64,000 nucleotides of DNA from Acetatifactor muris (GCA_023663635.1 JAMPHD010000001.1:454383-518382), one strand, 5' to 3'; positions 1 through 8,954 are shown, numbered from the stretch's first letter. A program made the numbers and translations. Notes: a model not told the origin generated them from the sequence alone.

Positions 1-82
1 ATGCTTAAACTCCTCAAAAATTGTATTCTATATCATACTCTATTTTACTGCCCATTTCAAGGTATGGGAATAGCCGGATGTG

Positions 83-150
83 TTTTTATTCATTGGAAAT
101 GTATATTTATAGGCTTGAATTTGGTGGGTACACAATTCCGAAAAGGGAGT
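83..150 (+). repeat. 68-bp direct repeat, copy 1
   Basis: This 68-bp segment recurs in the same orientation at 965-1032 with 63 of 68 bases identical. The last 25 or so bases, ending in AAAAGGGAGT, are identical. Copy 1 lies just past the stop of the XRE gene at 190-783, and copy 2 lies upstream of that gene, so the two bracket an 882-bp AT-rich unit. No transposase or recombinase gene is nearby. It may be an insertion scar, a duplicated regulatory segment or the boundary of a small mobile unit. Confidence 0.85.
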
Positions 151-189
151 CTAAAATCAATGTTTTTCTTTTTATACATCGTTTCATTG

Positions 190-783
190 TCAATTTGGAA
201 CCGGCCCAATCCCTAAAGCACCTATCAGGAAGAACACTCCCATAAACAGGATAAGCAGTAGCAGCAGAGCTAATGCCGTTATAAAAGTTTGGCCGCATGA
301 CTTACCTGTTATTTTTCTCCATATTGCATTACACAATAATACGACAAAACCAAAGATGCAAAACAATGGGAAAACAACACCAACACCTGTAAAAATGATA
401 GTATCCATCTGCCATTGCATACTGTCAAGAAATAAAACAAATATTACAATTACTGTTATAATTTCCAAAATAAAAAGTGCGTTTTTTCGTTCCTGTTTAC
501 GTTGTAGTTTTACGATATCTAAAGTATCAACGATAATTCCGGTTGCTTCATCTTTTGGTATTTCATTTGATATAATTCGTTCAGATTTCATAAGCTCCAG
601 AACGCTTATTTCTAAAGCTGACGCCAACGGTTCGATTGTACTGATATCCGGAAAACCAATTCCTCTTTCCCAGCGGCTGACAGCTTTATCGGTGATATTT
701 AATTTTATAGCCAACTCTGCCTGTGTCATATTTTTATCTTTACGACATTCAGCTATAAATGCACCAAATATTTTTGCATCCAT
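190..783 (-). CDS. XRE-family regulator with a membrane-spanning C-terminus
   Basis: This 197-residue protein starts with a Cro/C1-type helix-turn-helix at about residues 6-60, including MTQAELAIKLNITDKAVSRW. About three hydrophobic segments follow between residues 105 and 195. The arrangement is that of membrane-tethered XRE regulators found in Firmicutes. A ribosome site, GGAAGGTG, sits 6 bases before the ATG. The gene is AT-rich compared with the operons to its right and lies between two 68-bp direct repeats, which suggests acquisition as a unit. The target is unknown. The family often controls a neighbouring gene or its own promoter. The DNA-binding call is firm and the biological role is not. 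Confidence 0.85.
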   Translation of the reverse strand: MDAKIFGAFIAECRKDKNMTQAELAIKLNITDKAVSRWERGIGFPDISTIEPLASALEISVLELMKSERIISNEIPKDEATGIIVDTLDIVKLQRKQERKNALFILEIITVIVIFVLFLDSMQWQMDTIIFTGVGVVFPLFCIFGFVVLLCNAIWRKITGKSCGQTFITALALLLLLILFMGVFFLIGALGIGPVPN

Positions 784-964
784 TCATTTCACCTTCCTTT
801 CATCATTAACATACATCTTAGCTTCTATTTTTTCAACCGACGATTCGTTTAAATGAAAATATTTGCTCTCTACGTTTCATTTACCTATCAATAATGAGAT
901 TGATAGGCTTTCAAAATAATCTTGCATTTTGAAATCTGGTGAATCATATTTTGTACAAAACAAA

Positions 965-1032
965 TTTTTATTCATTGAAAATGCATATTTATAGGATTGG
1001 ATTTAGTGGGTACACAATTCCGAAAAGGGAGT
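965..1032 (+). repeat. 68-bp direct repeat, copy 2
   Basis: This is the second copy of the repeat at 83-150. On the minus strand it contains TTGTGT (1012-1017) and TATAAA (988-993) separated by 18 bases, a possible promoter pointing toward the XRE gene that starts at 783. It ends about 20 bases before the -35 box of the GntR operon. The rest of the gene-free stretch 784-1126 holds only the XRE ribosome site and the GntR promoter and operator. Confidence 0.85.
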
Positions 1033-1052
1033 AAAATTTTTGTAAAAAAGGC

Positions 1053-1110
1053 TTGACGGGGGGGCATGGCTTGGTGTATCCTTGTATTAATAACTTGATA
1101 CAATAATACA
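1053..1110 (+). promoter_or_regulatory. Promoter and palindromic operator of the GntR-ABC operon
   Basis: TTGACG (1053-1058) and TATCCT (1077-1082) are 18 bases apart. The -10 box and likely start site are covered by a two-shell palindrome, TGTAT-N2-TTGTAT-N10-ATACAA-N2-ATACA (1075-1110), whose inner and outer arms share one centre at 1092/1093. YtrA-type GntR proteins commonly repress their own operons from such sites. The symmetry is seen directly. Binding by the adjacent regulator is inferred. Confidence 0.65.
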
Positions 1111-1126
1111 GAAAGGATGTGAGCGG

Positions 1127-1489
1127 ATGGCATGGAGCATGGATTCAGACAGGCCCATCTATATACAGTTGGTGGAGCGGATACAGATGCAGATCGTGTC
1201 GGGATATTATCCCTGCGGGGCTAAGCTGCCCAGTGTGCGGGAGTTGGCGGCCGTGGCGGCGGTCAATCCCAATACCATGCAGAAGGCGTTTGCCGAGTTG
1301 GAGCGCAGCGGGCTGATCGTGACACAGCGCACCAACGGAAGGACGGTCACGGAGGACCGGGAATTGGTTGAGAGCATACGGCAGAATATGGCCAAGATGC
1401 ATATAGAGACTTTTGTCGGCAAAATGAAGGAGCTGGGGTATTCGGGAGAGCAGATGGAGGCTCTTTTGAGACAAACCCTCAGGCTGTGA
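1127..1489 (+). CDS. GntR-family regulator, YtrA subfamily
   Basis: This 120-residue protein consists of a GntR winged helix (about residues 8-76, with RPIYIQLVERIQ and KLPSVRELA) and a short helical tail, the size of the YtrA subfamily, which lacks a large ligand domain. AAAGGA lies 9 bases before the ATG. It is the first gene of an operon with an ABC ATPase and a permease, starting 10 bases before the ATPase. YtrA regulators typically repress a linked ABC transporter and respond to cell-envelope stress. The palindrome over the promoter at 1075-1110 is the probable binding site. Confidence 0.92.
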   Translation: MAWSMDSDRPIYIQLVERIQMQIVSGYYPCGAKLPSVRELAAVAAVNPNTMQKAFAELERSGLIVTQRTNGRTVTEDRELVESIRQNMAKMHIETFVGKMKELGYSGEQMEALLRQTLRL

Positions 1490-1499
1490 GGAGGAGAGT

Positions 1500-2246
1500 A
1501 TGAGCGATTTGGTACAGACGCAGATGAATATGAAAACTGATCGGCCGGCGGAACTGGTCGAGTGCCGCGGACTTTTTAAATCCTATGACGGGAAAAAGCA
1601 CGCAGTGGACAATGTAAATCTGACTTTGCCACGGGGGAAGATCATCGGACTCTTGGGGCCTAACGGCAGCGGGAAGACGACTCTGATCAAGATGATGAAC
1701 GGTCTGCTCGCGCCCTCGGCAGGCGTGATCAGGATCAACGGCTGTCCCGTGGGGCCGGCTACCAAGGCGCGGGTGGCCTATCTGCCCGACAGGACTTATC
1801 TGAGGGGCACCAAGAGAGTGGACAGGGTTTTGGAGTATTTCGCGGACTTTTATTCGGATTTTTCAAAAGCCAAGGCGGAAGAGATGCTGAAGAGCCTCCA
1901 TATCGACCCCAAGGCCACCATGAACAGTCTGTCCAAGGGCACAAGGGAGAAGGTGCAGTTGATCCTGGTGATGAGCCGCAACGCGGATCTGTATGTGCTG
2001 GATGAGCCCATAGCGGGGGTGGATCCCGCGGCCAGGGACTATATCCTGCGCACCATCATCAATAATTACAATCCGGCGGCCACGGTGCTGATCTCCACCC
2101 ATCTGATCAGTGACATCGAGCCGGTGTTGGATGAAGTGATCTTCATGCGCTACGGCAAGCTGGTGCTTTATACTTCCGTTGACAATATCAGGGAGGAGAA
2201 AGGCAAGTCCGTGGACGCGTATTTTAGGGAGGTGTTCGCATGTTGA
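1500..2246 (+). CDS. ABC transporter ATP-binding protein
   Basis: This 248-residue nucleotide-binding subunit has a Walker A motif, GPNGSGKT, at residues 53-60, a signature of the form LSKGT near residue 144, Walker B LYVLDE at 164-169 with the catalytic Glu, and the switch histidine in STHLISD. The signature is LSKG rather than LSGG, common in ABC-2 type transporters. It sits between the GntR regulator and a membrane permease and overlaps the permease by 7 bases, so the two are probably translationally coupled. The substrate is not evident. YtrABC-like systems are linked to envelope stress or peptide antibiotics. Confidence 0.92.
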   Translation: MSDLVQTQMNMKTDRPAELVECRGLFKSYDGKKHAVDNVNLTLPRGKIIGLLGPNGSGKTTLIKMMNGLLAPSAGVIRINGCPVGPATKARVAYLPDRTYLRGTKRVDRVLEYFADFYSDFSKAKAEEMLKSLHIDPKATMNSLSKGTREKVQLILVMSRNADLYVLDEPIAGVDPAARDYILRTIINNYNPAATVLISTHLISDIEPVLDEVIFMRYGKLVLYTSVDNIREEKGKSVDAYFREVFAC

Positions 2247-3109
2247 GGAAGTTGATTCGGCACGAATGGAAAAGTACATACAGGATGTGCGGCTTGATGA
2301 TTTTGCTGGTGGCGGGGGTCACTCTGCTCGGTGTTCTGGGTTTCGCGCTGCCCTTCCATGTCAATCTGCCCGACACGGACGGACCCGGTATTTATAACGA
2401 CCATTCCATGGCGGCGGTGATAAAGATCATGGTCATGACCATCAGCATGATCGTCTATATCGTGATGCTGATCGGAGTCACATACGGCATGACCATTTGG
2501 CTCGGCATACATTTTTACAGGACCATGTATTCGGATGAGGGATACCTGACGCAGACCCTGCCGGTGAGCGCGCGGCAACTGATCGTCAGCAAGACTCTGG
2601 TGGCGGGGATATGGAATATGCTGCTCTCCCTGAGCGTGATGCTCTCCATCGGTATTTTGGCTTTTTCTCTGATGGGACTGAGCATTGGGACGGACATGCT
2701 GTGGACGGCATGGAGTGAGATTATCCGTGAGTTTGACGAATTGGTGGGGTTGCTGAGCCCTGAGGTGATTCATCTGTTGGTGAGTCTGCTGATAATGTGT
2801 CTGATCGCCCCTTTCAGCGCGGTGTTGGTATTGTTCGGTTCTCTGACCATCGGACAGCTCTCCAACAAGTACAAGGCTGTGATGGGAATTCTGGCCTATT
2901 TCGGCGTCCTGTTCGCGCAGATGGTACTCAACTATATCATACAGTTCATCGCGAGCTTAGGCGGCGCGTTCATCCTTTCCTTTACCGAGGGTGAAAGTAT
3001 GGCAATGGGGATCACCTATGACGGCAGTATTCTGCTCATGTTGATCATGGGTGGCGCCATGTACTTCATCATGCATTACATCCTGACCAGGAGACTGAAC
3101 ATGGATTAG
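2240..3109 (+). CDS. ABC transporter permease, ABC-2 type
   Basis: This 289-residue integral membrane protein has about six hydrophobic segments, starting near residues 18-40, with others near 60-90, 115-150, 178-205, 215-245 and 260-280. It has no ATPase motif. The ATG overlaps the end of the ATPase gene, so the two subunits are likely made together. Its size and position match the permease partner in GntR-regulated ABC-2 systems. The transported molecule cannot be told from sequence. Confidence 0.85.
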   Translation: MLRKLIRHEWKSTYRMCGLMILLVAGVTLLGVLGFALPFHVNLPDTDGPGIYNDHSMAAVIKIMVMTISMIVYIVMLIGVTYGMTIWLGIHFYRTMYSDEGYLTQTLPVSARQLIVSKTLVAGIWNMLLSLSVMLSIGILAFSLMGLSIGTDMLWTAWSEIIREFDELVGLLSPEVIHLLVSLLIMCLIAPFSAVLVLFGSLTIGQLSNKYKAVMGILAYFGVLFAQMVLNYIIQFIASLGGAFILSFTEGESMAMGITYDGSILLMLIMGGAMYFIMHYILTRRLNMD

Positions 3110-3116
3110 AAAATAT

Positions 3117-3145
3117 TTGCCCTCCGACGCTATTTTTGGTATACT
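3117..3145 (+). promoter_or_regulatory. Putative promoter of the DUF5717/DUF5716 cluster
   Basis: TTGCCC (3117-3122), a 17-base spacer and TATACT (3140-3145) fit a sigma-A promoter. Transcription would begin near 3152, only about 11 bases before the first ATG of the long gene at 3163. That favours the next ATG, at 3181, or a very short leader. Confidence 0.5.
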
Positions 3146-3162
3146 GATTAGGAGTATGGTAT

Positions 3163-6100
3163 ATGAGGCAGGTGAGTGGCATGCAGGAGATCGTCGATCG
3201 CATCTTGGAAGGGAAATATGACTATGAGAACGGCTCTCTTGACTTTTCATGCGCAAAATTGGAGCTTTCCATGCGCAGAGGGGAAGTCATTGAGGGCTCT
3301 TTTCATGTCTCCGCCACGGATGGATCTTTCGCGCAGGGCTATGTCACTGCCACGGATGTACTCATGGAATGTCTGACGCCGGAATTTGCGGGCGGCGGGG
3401 AGGAGATCTTTTACCGGTTTCACGGCGGGCATCTGGAGGAGGGCGATGTGGTCAGGGGGAATTTTGTCATCGTCAGCAACAGGGGGGAGTACAATCTGCC
3501 CTTTGTGGTCTCCGTGGAGCATCAGACCCTGACCTCATCCATCGGCAATATCAAGAATTTATTTCATTTTGCGAATTTGGCCAAGAGCGATTGGCAGGAG
3601 GCCGTGGATCTGTTTTACACGCCGGAGTTCGCGGAGATCTTTCAGGGGAGCGACAGGCAGTTTTATGACTGCTACAGGGGATTGAGCGTCTACCCCGGCA
3701 ACGGGCAGAATGTGGAAGAATTTCTGGTGCGCGTCAACAAGAAACAGAGGGTTGAATTTCCCGTGCAGGAGGATCGCATAGAGATTGCGATCGCCGGAGG
3801 CGCTTACGGCGTCATGGAGACGGAACTTCACATCTCAAAGAACGGGTGGGGCTATACATCCCTGCAGGTGGAGTGTGAGGGCGAGTTCGTGTTTACGGAG
3901 AAAGAGATTCTGAGCGAGGATGACTTTTTGGGGAGTCACTGCACCCTGCCCGTGTTCATTGACCCTCAGCTCTGCAGGCAGGGGCGCAATTTCGGGATGA
4001 TCTATATCTACAATTCCCATACTTCCGTCTCCATACCCGTGACGGTGTGCCGGGGTGAGGGGCAGACGGAGCGCAGGGAGAAAGCGCGGAGTAAGCAGGA
4101 GACCGTCAGGCTGATGGAATGTTATCGTGATTTCAGACTGCGGAAGATCAGTTCCGGGGTCTGGATGAAGGAGACCGGCGCCCTAGTGGAAAATATGGTG
4201 GCGCGGGACGGCGGGGATGTGGCCGCAAGGCTCTTTAAGGCACAGCTTTTGATCTCAGGGGAGCGCTACAATGAGGCGGAACTGTTTCTGGAGCACGCCG
4301 GGGAACTGTTGGAGCGGGCGGACGGAGGCGACGATACCCTGTACGCCTATTACCTTTATCTGACCACTCTGGTCCGCGGGGAGGAGGATCATGTCTCGGA
4401 GGTCGTCTCCGAGGTGGAGAGACTGTATCACCGTGACCGGAACAACTGGCGCATCGCGTGGCTGCTCTTATATCTCTCGGAAAAATATAATAAGACGGCC
4501 GCGGCAAAATGGGATTTTCTGGAGCAGCAGTTTCAGAGAGGGTGCACCAGTCCGGTCCTGTATATCGAAGGGTTGCATCTGCTGAACGGAAATGCCACGG
4601 TCCTGCGCAAGTTGGACGATTACGCCCTGCAGGTTCTGCACTATGGAGTCAGGTATGACGCTCTTGGCGCGGATGTCACGGATCAGGTACTCTATCTGAC
4701 GGGCAAGGGACGGGAGTATTCCGGACTGCTCGTTCGGATCCTGCAGACACTCTACGGGAGGAGAAAGGATGTGCATATCCTTCAGGAGATCTGCGGGCTG
4801 TTGGTCCGGGGAGGCTGCGTGGGAAACCGTTTTTTGGAGTGGTACGAGGCCGGGGTGGAGGCGCGGCTGAGGATCACTAATCTCTATGAATACTATATGA
4901 TGTCCGTCGATCCGGACGGGTCCGGCGAGCTGCCCAAGTCGGTTTTACTGTATTTTTCATATAGGAACAATCTGGATCTGGCACGCAGCGCGTTTCTGTA
5001 CAGATATGTGGCCCGGCACAGGGATGAGTTGGGAGAGATCTATGAGAGTTACAGGCCCGCCATGGAGCATTTTGTGGTGGATCAGATTCAAAAGGGACGC
5101 ATCAACAGGCATCTGGCGGGACTGTATCAGGAGCTTTTGGCGCCGGCGATGATCGATGAGCAGACGGCGAAACCTCTGTCCAAACTGCTGATGGCCCATC
5201 AGATCCGGGTGGAGGATCTGCGGCTCAAAAAGGTGATCGTGTATCAGCCGGGCAATCTGCGGGAGAATGTGTATCCTTTGCAGGACGGAGGCGCATGGGT
5301 GCCGCTCTACGGCAATGATTCCACGATCCTGTTTGAAGATGCCTATGGCAATCGTTTTGTGAAGGATGTGGAGTACACTCTGGAGAAACTCATGATGCCG
5401 GGCAAATTCCTCCGTCTGGTCTCGCCCATGGTGACGGATTCCGTGGAACTGGACATCTTCCTGAGCGAGGGGGAGACGGATCTGCGCTCCGGGGAGGTGC
5501 GCGAGAGGGCGGCGCGCCTTGCGGAAAATGAGTGGGTGGACGCTCGCATACGCCGGGAGCTCTACCTGAAACTGTTGGATTTCTATTATGAGACGGATGA
5601 TATGCGGGCATTGGACGACTGTCTGGCTGGGATTCCCACGGGCATGTTCACATTGGCGGAGAGAGCCCGGATATTGCACTATATGACTCTTCGGGGCAGG
5701 GGAGAAGACGCGTGGGAGCGGATAATGGAATTCGGACCTGCCTTTGTGGAGCCCAGGACGCTCATGCGCCTGGTCAGCGAGAGGATACGAACGGCTGAGG
5801 GCTGTGAGGACAGAGAACTTGCCGGGATTGCGCTCCATGTGTTCAGACAGGGCAGATATGACAGTCAGATCGTGCAGTATCTGTCGGAGTATGCCCGCTG
5901 TTCCACCAGAGAACTGCGGGATATCTGGAAGGCGGCCCGTTCCTTTGAGACGGATGCCTATCGCCTCAGCGAGAGGATGCTTCTGCAGATGCTGTTCTCC
6001 GGGGCCTTTGTGGGCGAGAAGACGGATATCTTTGCGTATTATGTGTCCCACGGCGCCAATGTGCGCGTGGAGCGGGCGTTTCTGGCATACTGCGCCTATG

Positions 6101-6756
6101 ACTATTTTGTGAAGGACAGGCTGACGGAGGAGCTGTTCTTTAAGGAGATACGCAATCTGTATCTGCAGAGAGAGGAGACAGGGCGCATCTGCAAACTTGC
6201 TTTTTTGAAATATTACGCGGAGAATACGGGGAGCATTACGGAGGAGATCACGCCGATCATAGGGGATTTTCTGTCGGAGATGCTGTCCGAGAAGATCCAC
6301 TTGAATTTCTTTCGCAGATACGCGGAGCTGAATCCGGTGAGGGAGGATCTGTTGCGGGAAATGCTCGACAAGACCATCGTGGAGTATCGGGCGCGCCCCG
6401 GCGCGAAAGCGTATATTCACTATGTGATCATGCGCGAGGACGGGGAGGCATCCGAGTATCTGACGGAACCCATGCGCGAGGTGGCGGGCGGACTGTGTTT
6501 CAAAGAACTGGTGCTGTTCTTTGGGGAGAGTCTGCAGTATTATATCATGGAGGAGAAGGACGGCGGAGAGCAGTTGACGGAGAGCGGCAATCTGCAGAAG
6601 AGCGATATCCGCAGCAACAATGCGGACTGGCGTTACGAGATGCTCAACGACATCCTGATCAGTAAGACATTGGAAGATTTTGACACATTGGACAGTCTGC
6701 TGGATGAATATCGCCGCAGGGAATATCTGGGCGAGCATTTGTTCGCGCTGCAGTGA
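3163..6756 (+). CDS. Giant helical-repeat protein, DUF5717-like
   Basis: This 1197-residue soluble protein has no signal peptide and no clear membrane segment. The first 300 or so residues read as beta-rich, with repeated short strands such as GYVTATDVLM and VVRGNFVIVSN. From about residue 310 onward it is almost wholly helical, with leucine- and aromatic-rich pairs of helices of the alpha-solenoid or TPR type (for example ARLFKAQLLISGERYNEAEL). I associate this size and neighbourhood with the uncharacterised family DUF5717 of Lachnospiraceae, from memory. It is followed after 13 bases by the Hsp70-like gene. The start is uncertain: ATG 3163 has AGGAG, but the promoter would place the start site next to it. 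ATG 3181 has AGGTGAG upstream. The helical repeats suggest a scaffold or client-binding protein; no catalytic motif was seen. Confidence 0.8.
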   Translation: MRQVSGMQEIVDRILEGKYDYENGSLDFSCAKLELSMRRGEVIEGSFHVSATDGSFAQGYVTATDVLMECLTPEFAGGGEEIFYRFHGGHLEEGDVVRGNFVIVSNRGEYNLPFVVSVEHQTLTSSIGNIKNLFHFANLAKSDWQEAVDLFYTPEFAEIFQGSDRQFYDCYRGLSVYPGNGQNVEEFLVRVNKKQRVEFPVQEDRIEIAIAGGAYGVMETELHISKNGWGYTSLQVECEGEFVFTEKEILSEDDFLGSHCTLPVFIDPQLCRQGRNFGMIYIYNSHTSVSIPVTVCRGEGQTERREKARSKQETVRLMECYRDFRLRKISSGVWMKETGALVENMVARDGGDVAARLFKAQLLISGERYNEAELFLEHAGELLERADGGDDTLYAYYLYLTTLVRGEEDHVSEVVSEVERLYHRDRNNWRIAWLLLYLSEKYNKTAAAKWDFLEQQFQRGCTSPVLYIEGLHLLNGNATVLRKLDDYALQVLHYGVRYDALGADVTDQVLYLTGKGREYSGLLVRILQTLYGRRKDVHILQEICGLLVRGGCVGNRFLEWYEAGVEARLRITNLYEYYMMSVDPDGSGELPKSVLLYFSYRNNLDLARSAFLYRYVARHRDELGEIYESYRPAMEHFVVDQIQKGRINRHLAGLYQELLAPAMIDEQTAKPLSKLLMAHQIRVEDLRLKKVIVYQPGNLRENVYPLQDGGAWVPLYGNDSTILFEDAYGNRFVKDVEYTLEKLMMPGKFLRLVSPMVTDSVELDIFLSEGETDLRSGEVRERAARLAENEWVDARIRRELYLKLLDFYYETDDMRALDDCLAGIPTGMFTLAERARILHYMTLRGRGEDAWERIMEFGPAFVEPRTLMRLVSERIRTAEGCEDRELAGIALHVFRQGRYDSQIVQYLSEYARCSTRELRDIWKAARSFETDAYRLSERMLLQMLFSGAFVGEKTDIFAYYVSHGANVRVERAFLAYCAYDYFVKDRLTEELFFKEIRNLYLQREETGRICKLAFLKYYAENTGSITEEITPIIGDFLSEMLSEKIHLNFFRRYAELNPVREDLLREMLDKTIVEYRARPGAKAYIHYVIMREDGEASEYLTEPMREVAGGLCFKELVLFFGESLQYYIMEEKDGGEQLTESGNLQKSDIRSNNADWRYEMLNDILISKTLEDFDTLDSLLDEYRRREYLGEHLFALQ

Positions 6757-6769
6757 GGGAGGGTGGCCC

Positions 6770-8047
6770 ATGGGATTGCTGCGTCATGGAAAACTGATAG
6801 TGGGCTATGATCTGGGAGAGCGGTTCTCGCAGATCAGTTATCGTCTCGGCGAGGATGCCGTGGAGACCTTATCCTCCGTGGCGGGGGAGGAATGCTATAA
6901 TATTCCCACCGTTCTCTGCAAGCGGACGGGTCTGAACCAATGGCTGTACGGCAAGGAGGCGCTGCGATGCGCCGAGGAGGGCGGGGGCATATTGGTGGAG
7001 CATGTTCTTGGTCTCGCACTGGCGGGGGAACAGGTGCGGATCGACGGGGAGATTTTTGATCCGGTGGCGCTGCTCGCGCTGTTTATGAAGAGGAGTCTGG
7101 GCATTTTGGCGCAGGTGTCCTCCCCGGATAAGCTCTCGGCGATGATGATCACCTGTGAGAAAACGGACGCGAGGATGATAGAGGTGCTCAATCTCGCGGT
7201 GAGCAGTATGCATCTTAAGACCAATAAAGTATTTTACCAGAGTCATGCGGAGAGTTTTTACCATTATGTGATCGGGCAGCCGGAAGAACTGTGGAGAAAT
7301 CAATCGCTCCTGTTGGAATATTCCGGATCCGCGGTGATCTCCCACCGCATGGAGTGCAACAGGCGCACCACGCCGGTGGTCTGCTTTATTGACAGCGGCG
7401 TGTACGATATGCCGGCCTATGAGCCCATGCCGGAGGAGGAAGAGTTGCAAAAGGACAAGGCGGAGCGGTTGGACAGGGAGTTTGCGGGGATCGCGTCCGC
7501 CGCCTGCAGAGGAGCGGCGATCTCCTCCGTGTATCTGGTGGGCGAGCACTACTCAGACACATGGATGAAGGAGTCACTCAGGCTGCTGTGCATGGGCAGG
7601 CGCGTCTTTCAGGGCAACAATCTCTACAGCAAGGGCGCTTGTTATGCCATGGCGGAGAGACTGAGTCCGAGTGAGGTGGGACAGGCCCATGTGTTTTTGG
7701 GGGAGGATAAGCTGAAGGCCAATGTGGGCATCCGGATCCTGAACCGGGGAGAGGAATCCTATTTTGCCCTGTTGGATGCCGGCATCAACTGGTATGAGGC
7801 GTCACAGGAGTTTGAATTCTATATGCGCGGCGGCAATGAACTGGATCTGGAGATCACCTCCCTTATCGGCGGGGAGAGCCGGACTGTCCGGATCACTTTG
7901 GAAGATATGCTGCCCGGGATGAGCAGAATGCGGGCGCGCCTGTTCCTCGAGGGGGAGAAGGCGCTCGTGGCGGAGATCGAGGATCTGGGGTTTGGCAGCT
8001 TTAGGACAGCCACCGGTCAGGTGTGGCGCAAACAGATCGCGCTGTAG
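6770..8047 (+). CDS. Divergent Hsp70/actin-fold protein, DUF5716-like
   Basis: This 425-residue protein opens with VGYDLGERFSQISY (residues 11-24), which resembles the phosphate-1 loop of Hsp70 (GIDLGTTNS). IPTVL then follows where Hsp70 has its IPS/TPSVV segment. Residues 254-273 (VYLVGEHYSDTWMKESLRLL) and GACYAMA (289-295) resemble the adenosine loop and following helix. Residues about 318-425 are beta-rich and read like the Hsp70 substrate-binding beta-sandwich, without a helical lid. The phosphate-2 loop is not canonical: the aligned LLLEYSGSAVISH lacks the DLGGGT pattern, so ATP hydrolysis may be lost. The start is ATG 6770, after GAGGGAGG. It probably works with the flanking genes of the cluster. 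Family naming is from memory; the fold assignment is by eye. Confidence 0.72.
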   Translation: MGLLRHGKLIVGYDLGERFSQISYRLGEDAVETLSSVAGEECYNIPTVLCKRTGLNQWLYGKEALRCAEEGGGILVEHVLGLALAGEQVRIDGEIFDPVALLALFMKRSLGILAQVSSPDKLSAMMITCEKTDARMIEVLNLAVSSMHLKTNKVFYQSHAESFYHYVIGQPEELWRNQSLLLEYSGSAVISHRMECNRRTTPVVCFIDSGVYDMPAYEPMPEEEELQKDKAERLDREFAGIASAACRGAAISSVYLVGEHYSDTWMKESLRLLCMGRRVFQGNNLYSKGACYAMAERLSPSEVGQAHVFLGEDKLKANVGIRILNRGEESYFALLDAGINWYEASQEFEFYMRGGNELDLEITSLIGGESRTVRITLEDMLPGMSRMRARLFLEGEKALVAEIEDLGFGSFRTATGQVWRKQIAL

Positions 8048-8085
8048 CGCGGGGATGAGTTGAACGAACGGTACGGGAGAGAAAG

Positions 8086-8943
8086 ATGATACGTGTCAGT
8101 GTATGCGTGGGCAATTATGCCACAACTCCATATTATATTGCGGGATTGGAACTGCCGGTCCGGTCCATGGAGGAGCTGTCCTTCTGTCTCAAGGAGAACG
8201 CTTTCCTGTTGGATATGTCCGTCATGCGAGACGAACTGACGGAGTGGGTCGGCGCTGAGTGCGGACTGCCGCAGTTGGCCGGAGAGCTTCACAATCTGAT
8301 CCACAGGCAGGGAACATTGGGGAGTTTTGTGACCACGATCCTGAGGTATGTGGGATTTTATGACGCGGCCGAGATCGATGAGGTGGAACAGATCCTGAGA
8401 CAGGGAGCGGGTCTGTCCAATATCGAGAGGAGAAAGGGACAGATCGATTATCTTGTGCGAAAGAGGCGGTATGCGGCCGCCATACGGGGATATGACGGTC
8501 TGCTGGAGAAGTGGGGCGAGCCGGAGACGACGGACGGAGAACTGCCCGCGGCCGGAGTGAAGGGGGCCATATTGCACAACAAGGCGGTGGCGCTCATCGG
8601 GCTGATGCTTTACGGGGACGGGGCCAAATGTTTTAAGGAGGCTTACGAGACGGACGGCGGGACAGCCCATTACAAGGCCTATCTGGCGGCCAAGCGCATG
8701 GAGTTGGACGAGCGGGATTACATTTCCTTCGCGGCGGAGCAGACCATCGGATATGAACACACACTGGAATTGGAGAAGAGGGTGGAGCGTCTGACGGATG
8801 ATTGGAAACTGCAGCCCGAGTTTCAGGAACTGCTCGCGCTCAGAGAGTGCAGACACAATGGTGACAGGCAAAGTTACCGCGAGGGAGTGGAGGAAGTTCT
8901 CAGGAAACTAAAAAATGATTATCGCAACAGTGCGGGTGAGTAG
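8086..8943 (+). CDS. TPR-like protein of the Hsp70-like cluster
   Basis: This 285-residue protein of unknown function is third in the cluster. The N-terminal 60 residues (ISVCVGN-type start, YIAGLELPVRSMEELSFCL) form a small mixed domain. Residues about 120-215 contain helix pairs of tetratricopeptide type, such as YLVRKRRYAAAIRGYDGLL and ILHNKAVALIGLMLYGDGAK. It has no membrane segment or catalytic motif. It begins 38 bases after the Hsp70-like gene and ends 11 bases before the next gene. TPR proteins are common Hsp70 partners, so a co-chaperone or adaptor role is a reasonable inference, but nothing in the sequence proves it. Confidence 0.78.
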   Translation: MIRVSVCVGNYATTPYYIAGLELPVRSMEELSFCLKENAFLLDMSVMRDELTEWVGAECGLPQLAGELHNLIHRQGTLGSFVTTILRYVGFYDAAEIDEVEQILRQGAGLSNIERRKGQIDYLVRKRRYAAAIRGYDGLLEKWGEPETTDGELPAAGVKGAILHNKAVALIGLMLYGDGAKCFKEAYETDGGTAHYKAYLAAKRMELDERDYISFAAEQTIGYEHTLELEKRVERLTDDWKLQPEFQELLALRECRHNGDRQSYREGVEEVLRKLKNDYRNSAGE

Positions 8944-8954
8944 AGGTGCCGGGT

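Noticed and set aside
107..245. Short forward reading frames at the window start
   Set aside because: They overlap the repeat and the end of the XRE gene and have no ribosome site.
4957..6771. Long antisense reading frame of 604 codons
   Set aside because: It is the shadow of the long helical-repeat gene in GC-rich DNA, rich in His and Gln and Ile, with no ribosome site and no recognisable domain.
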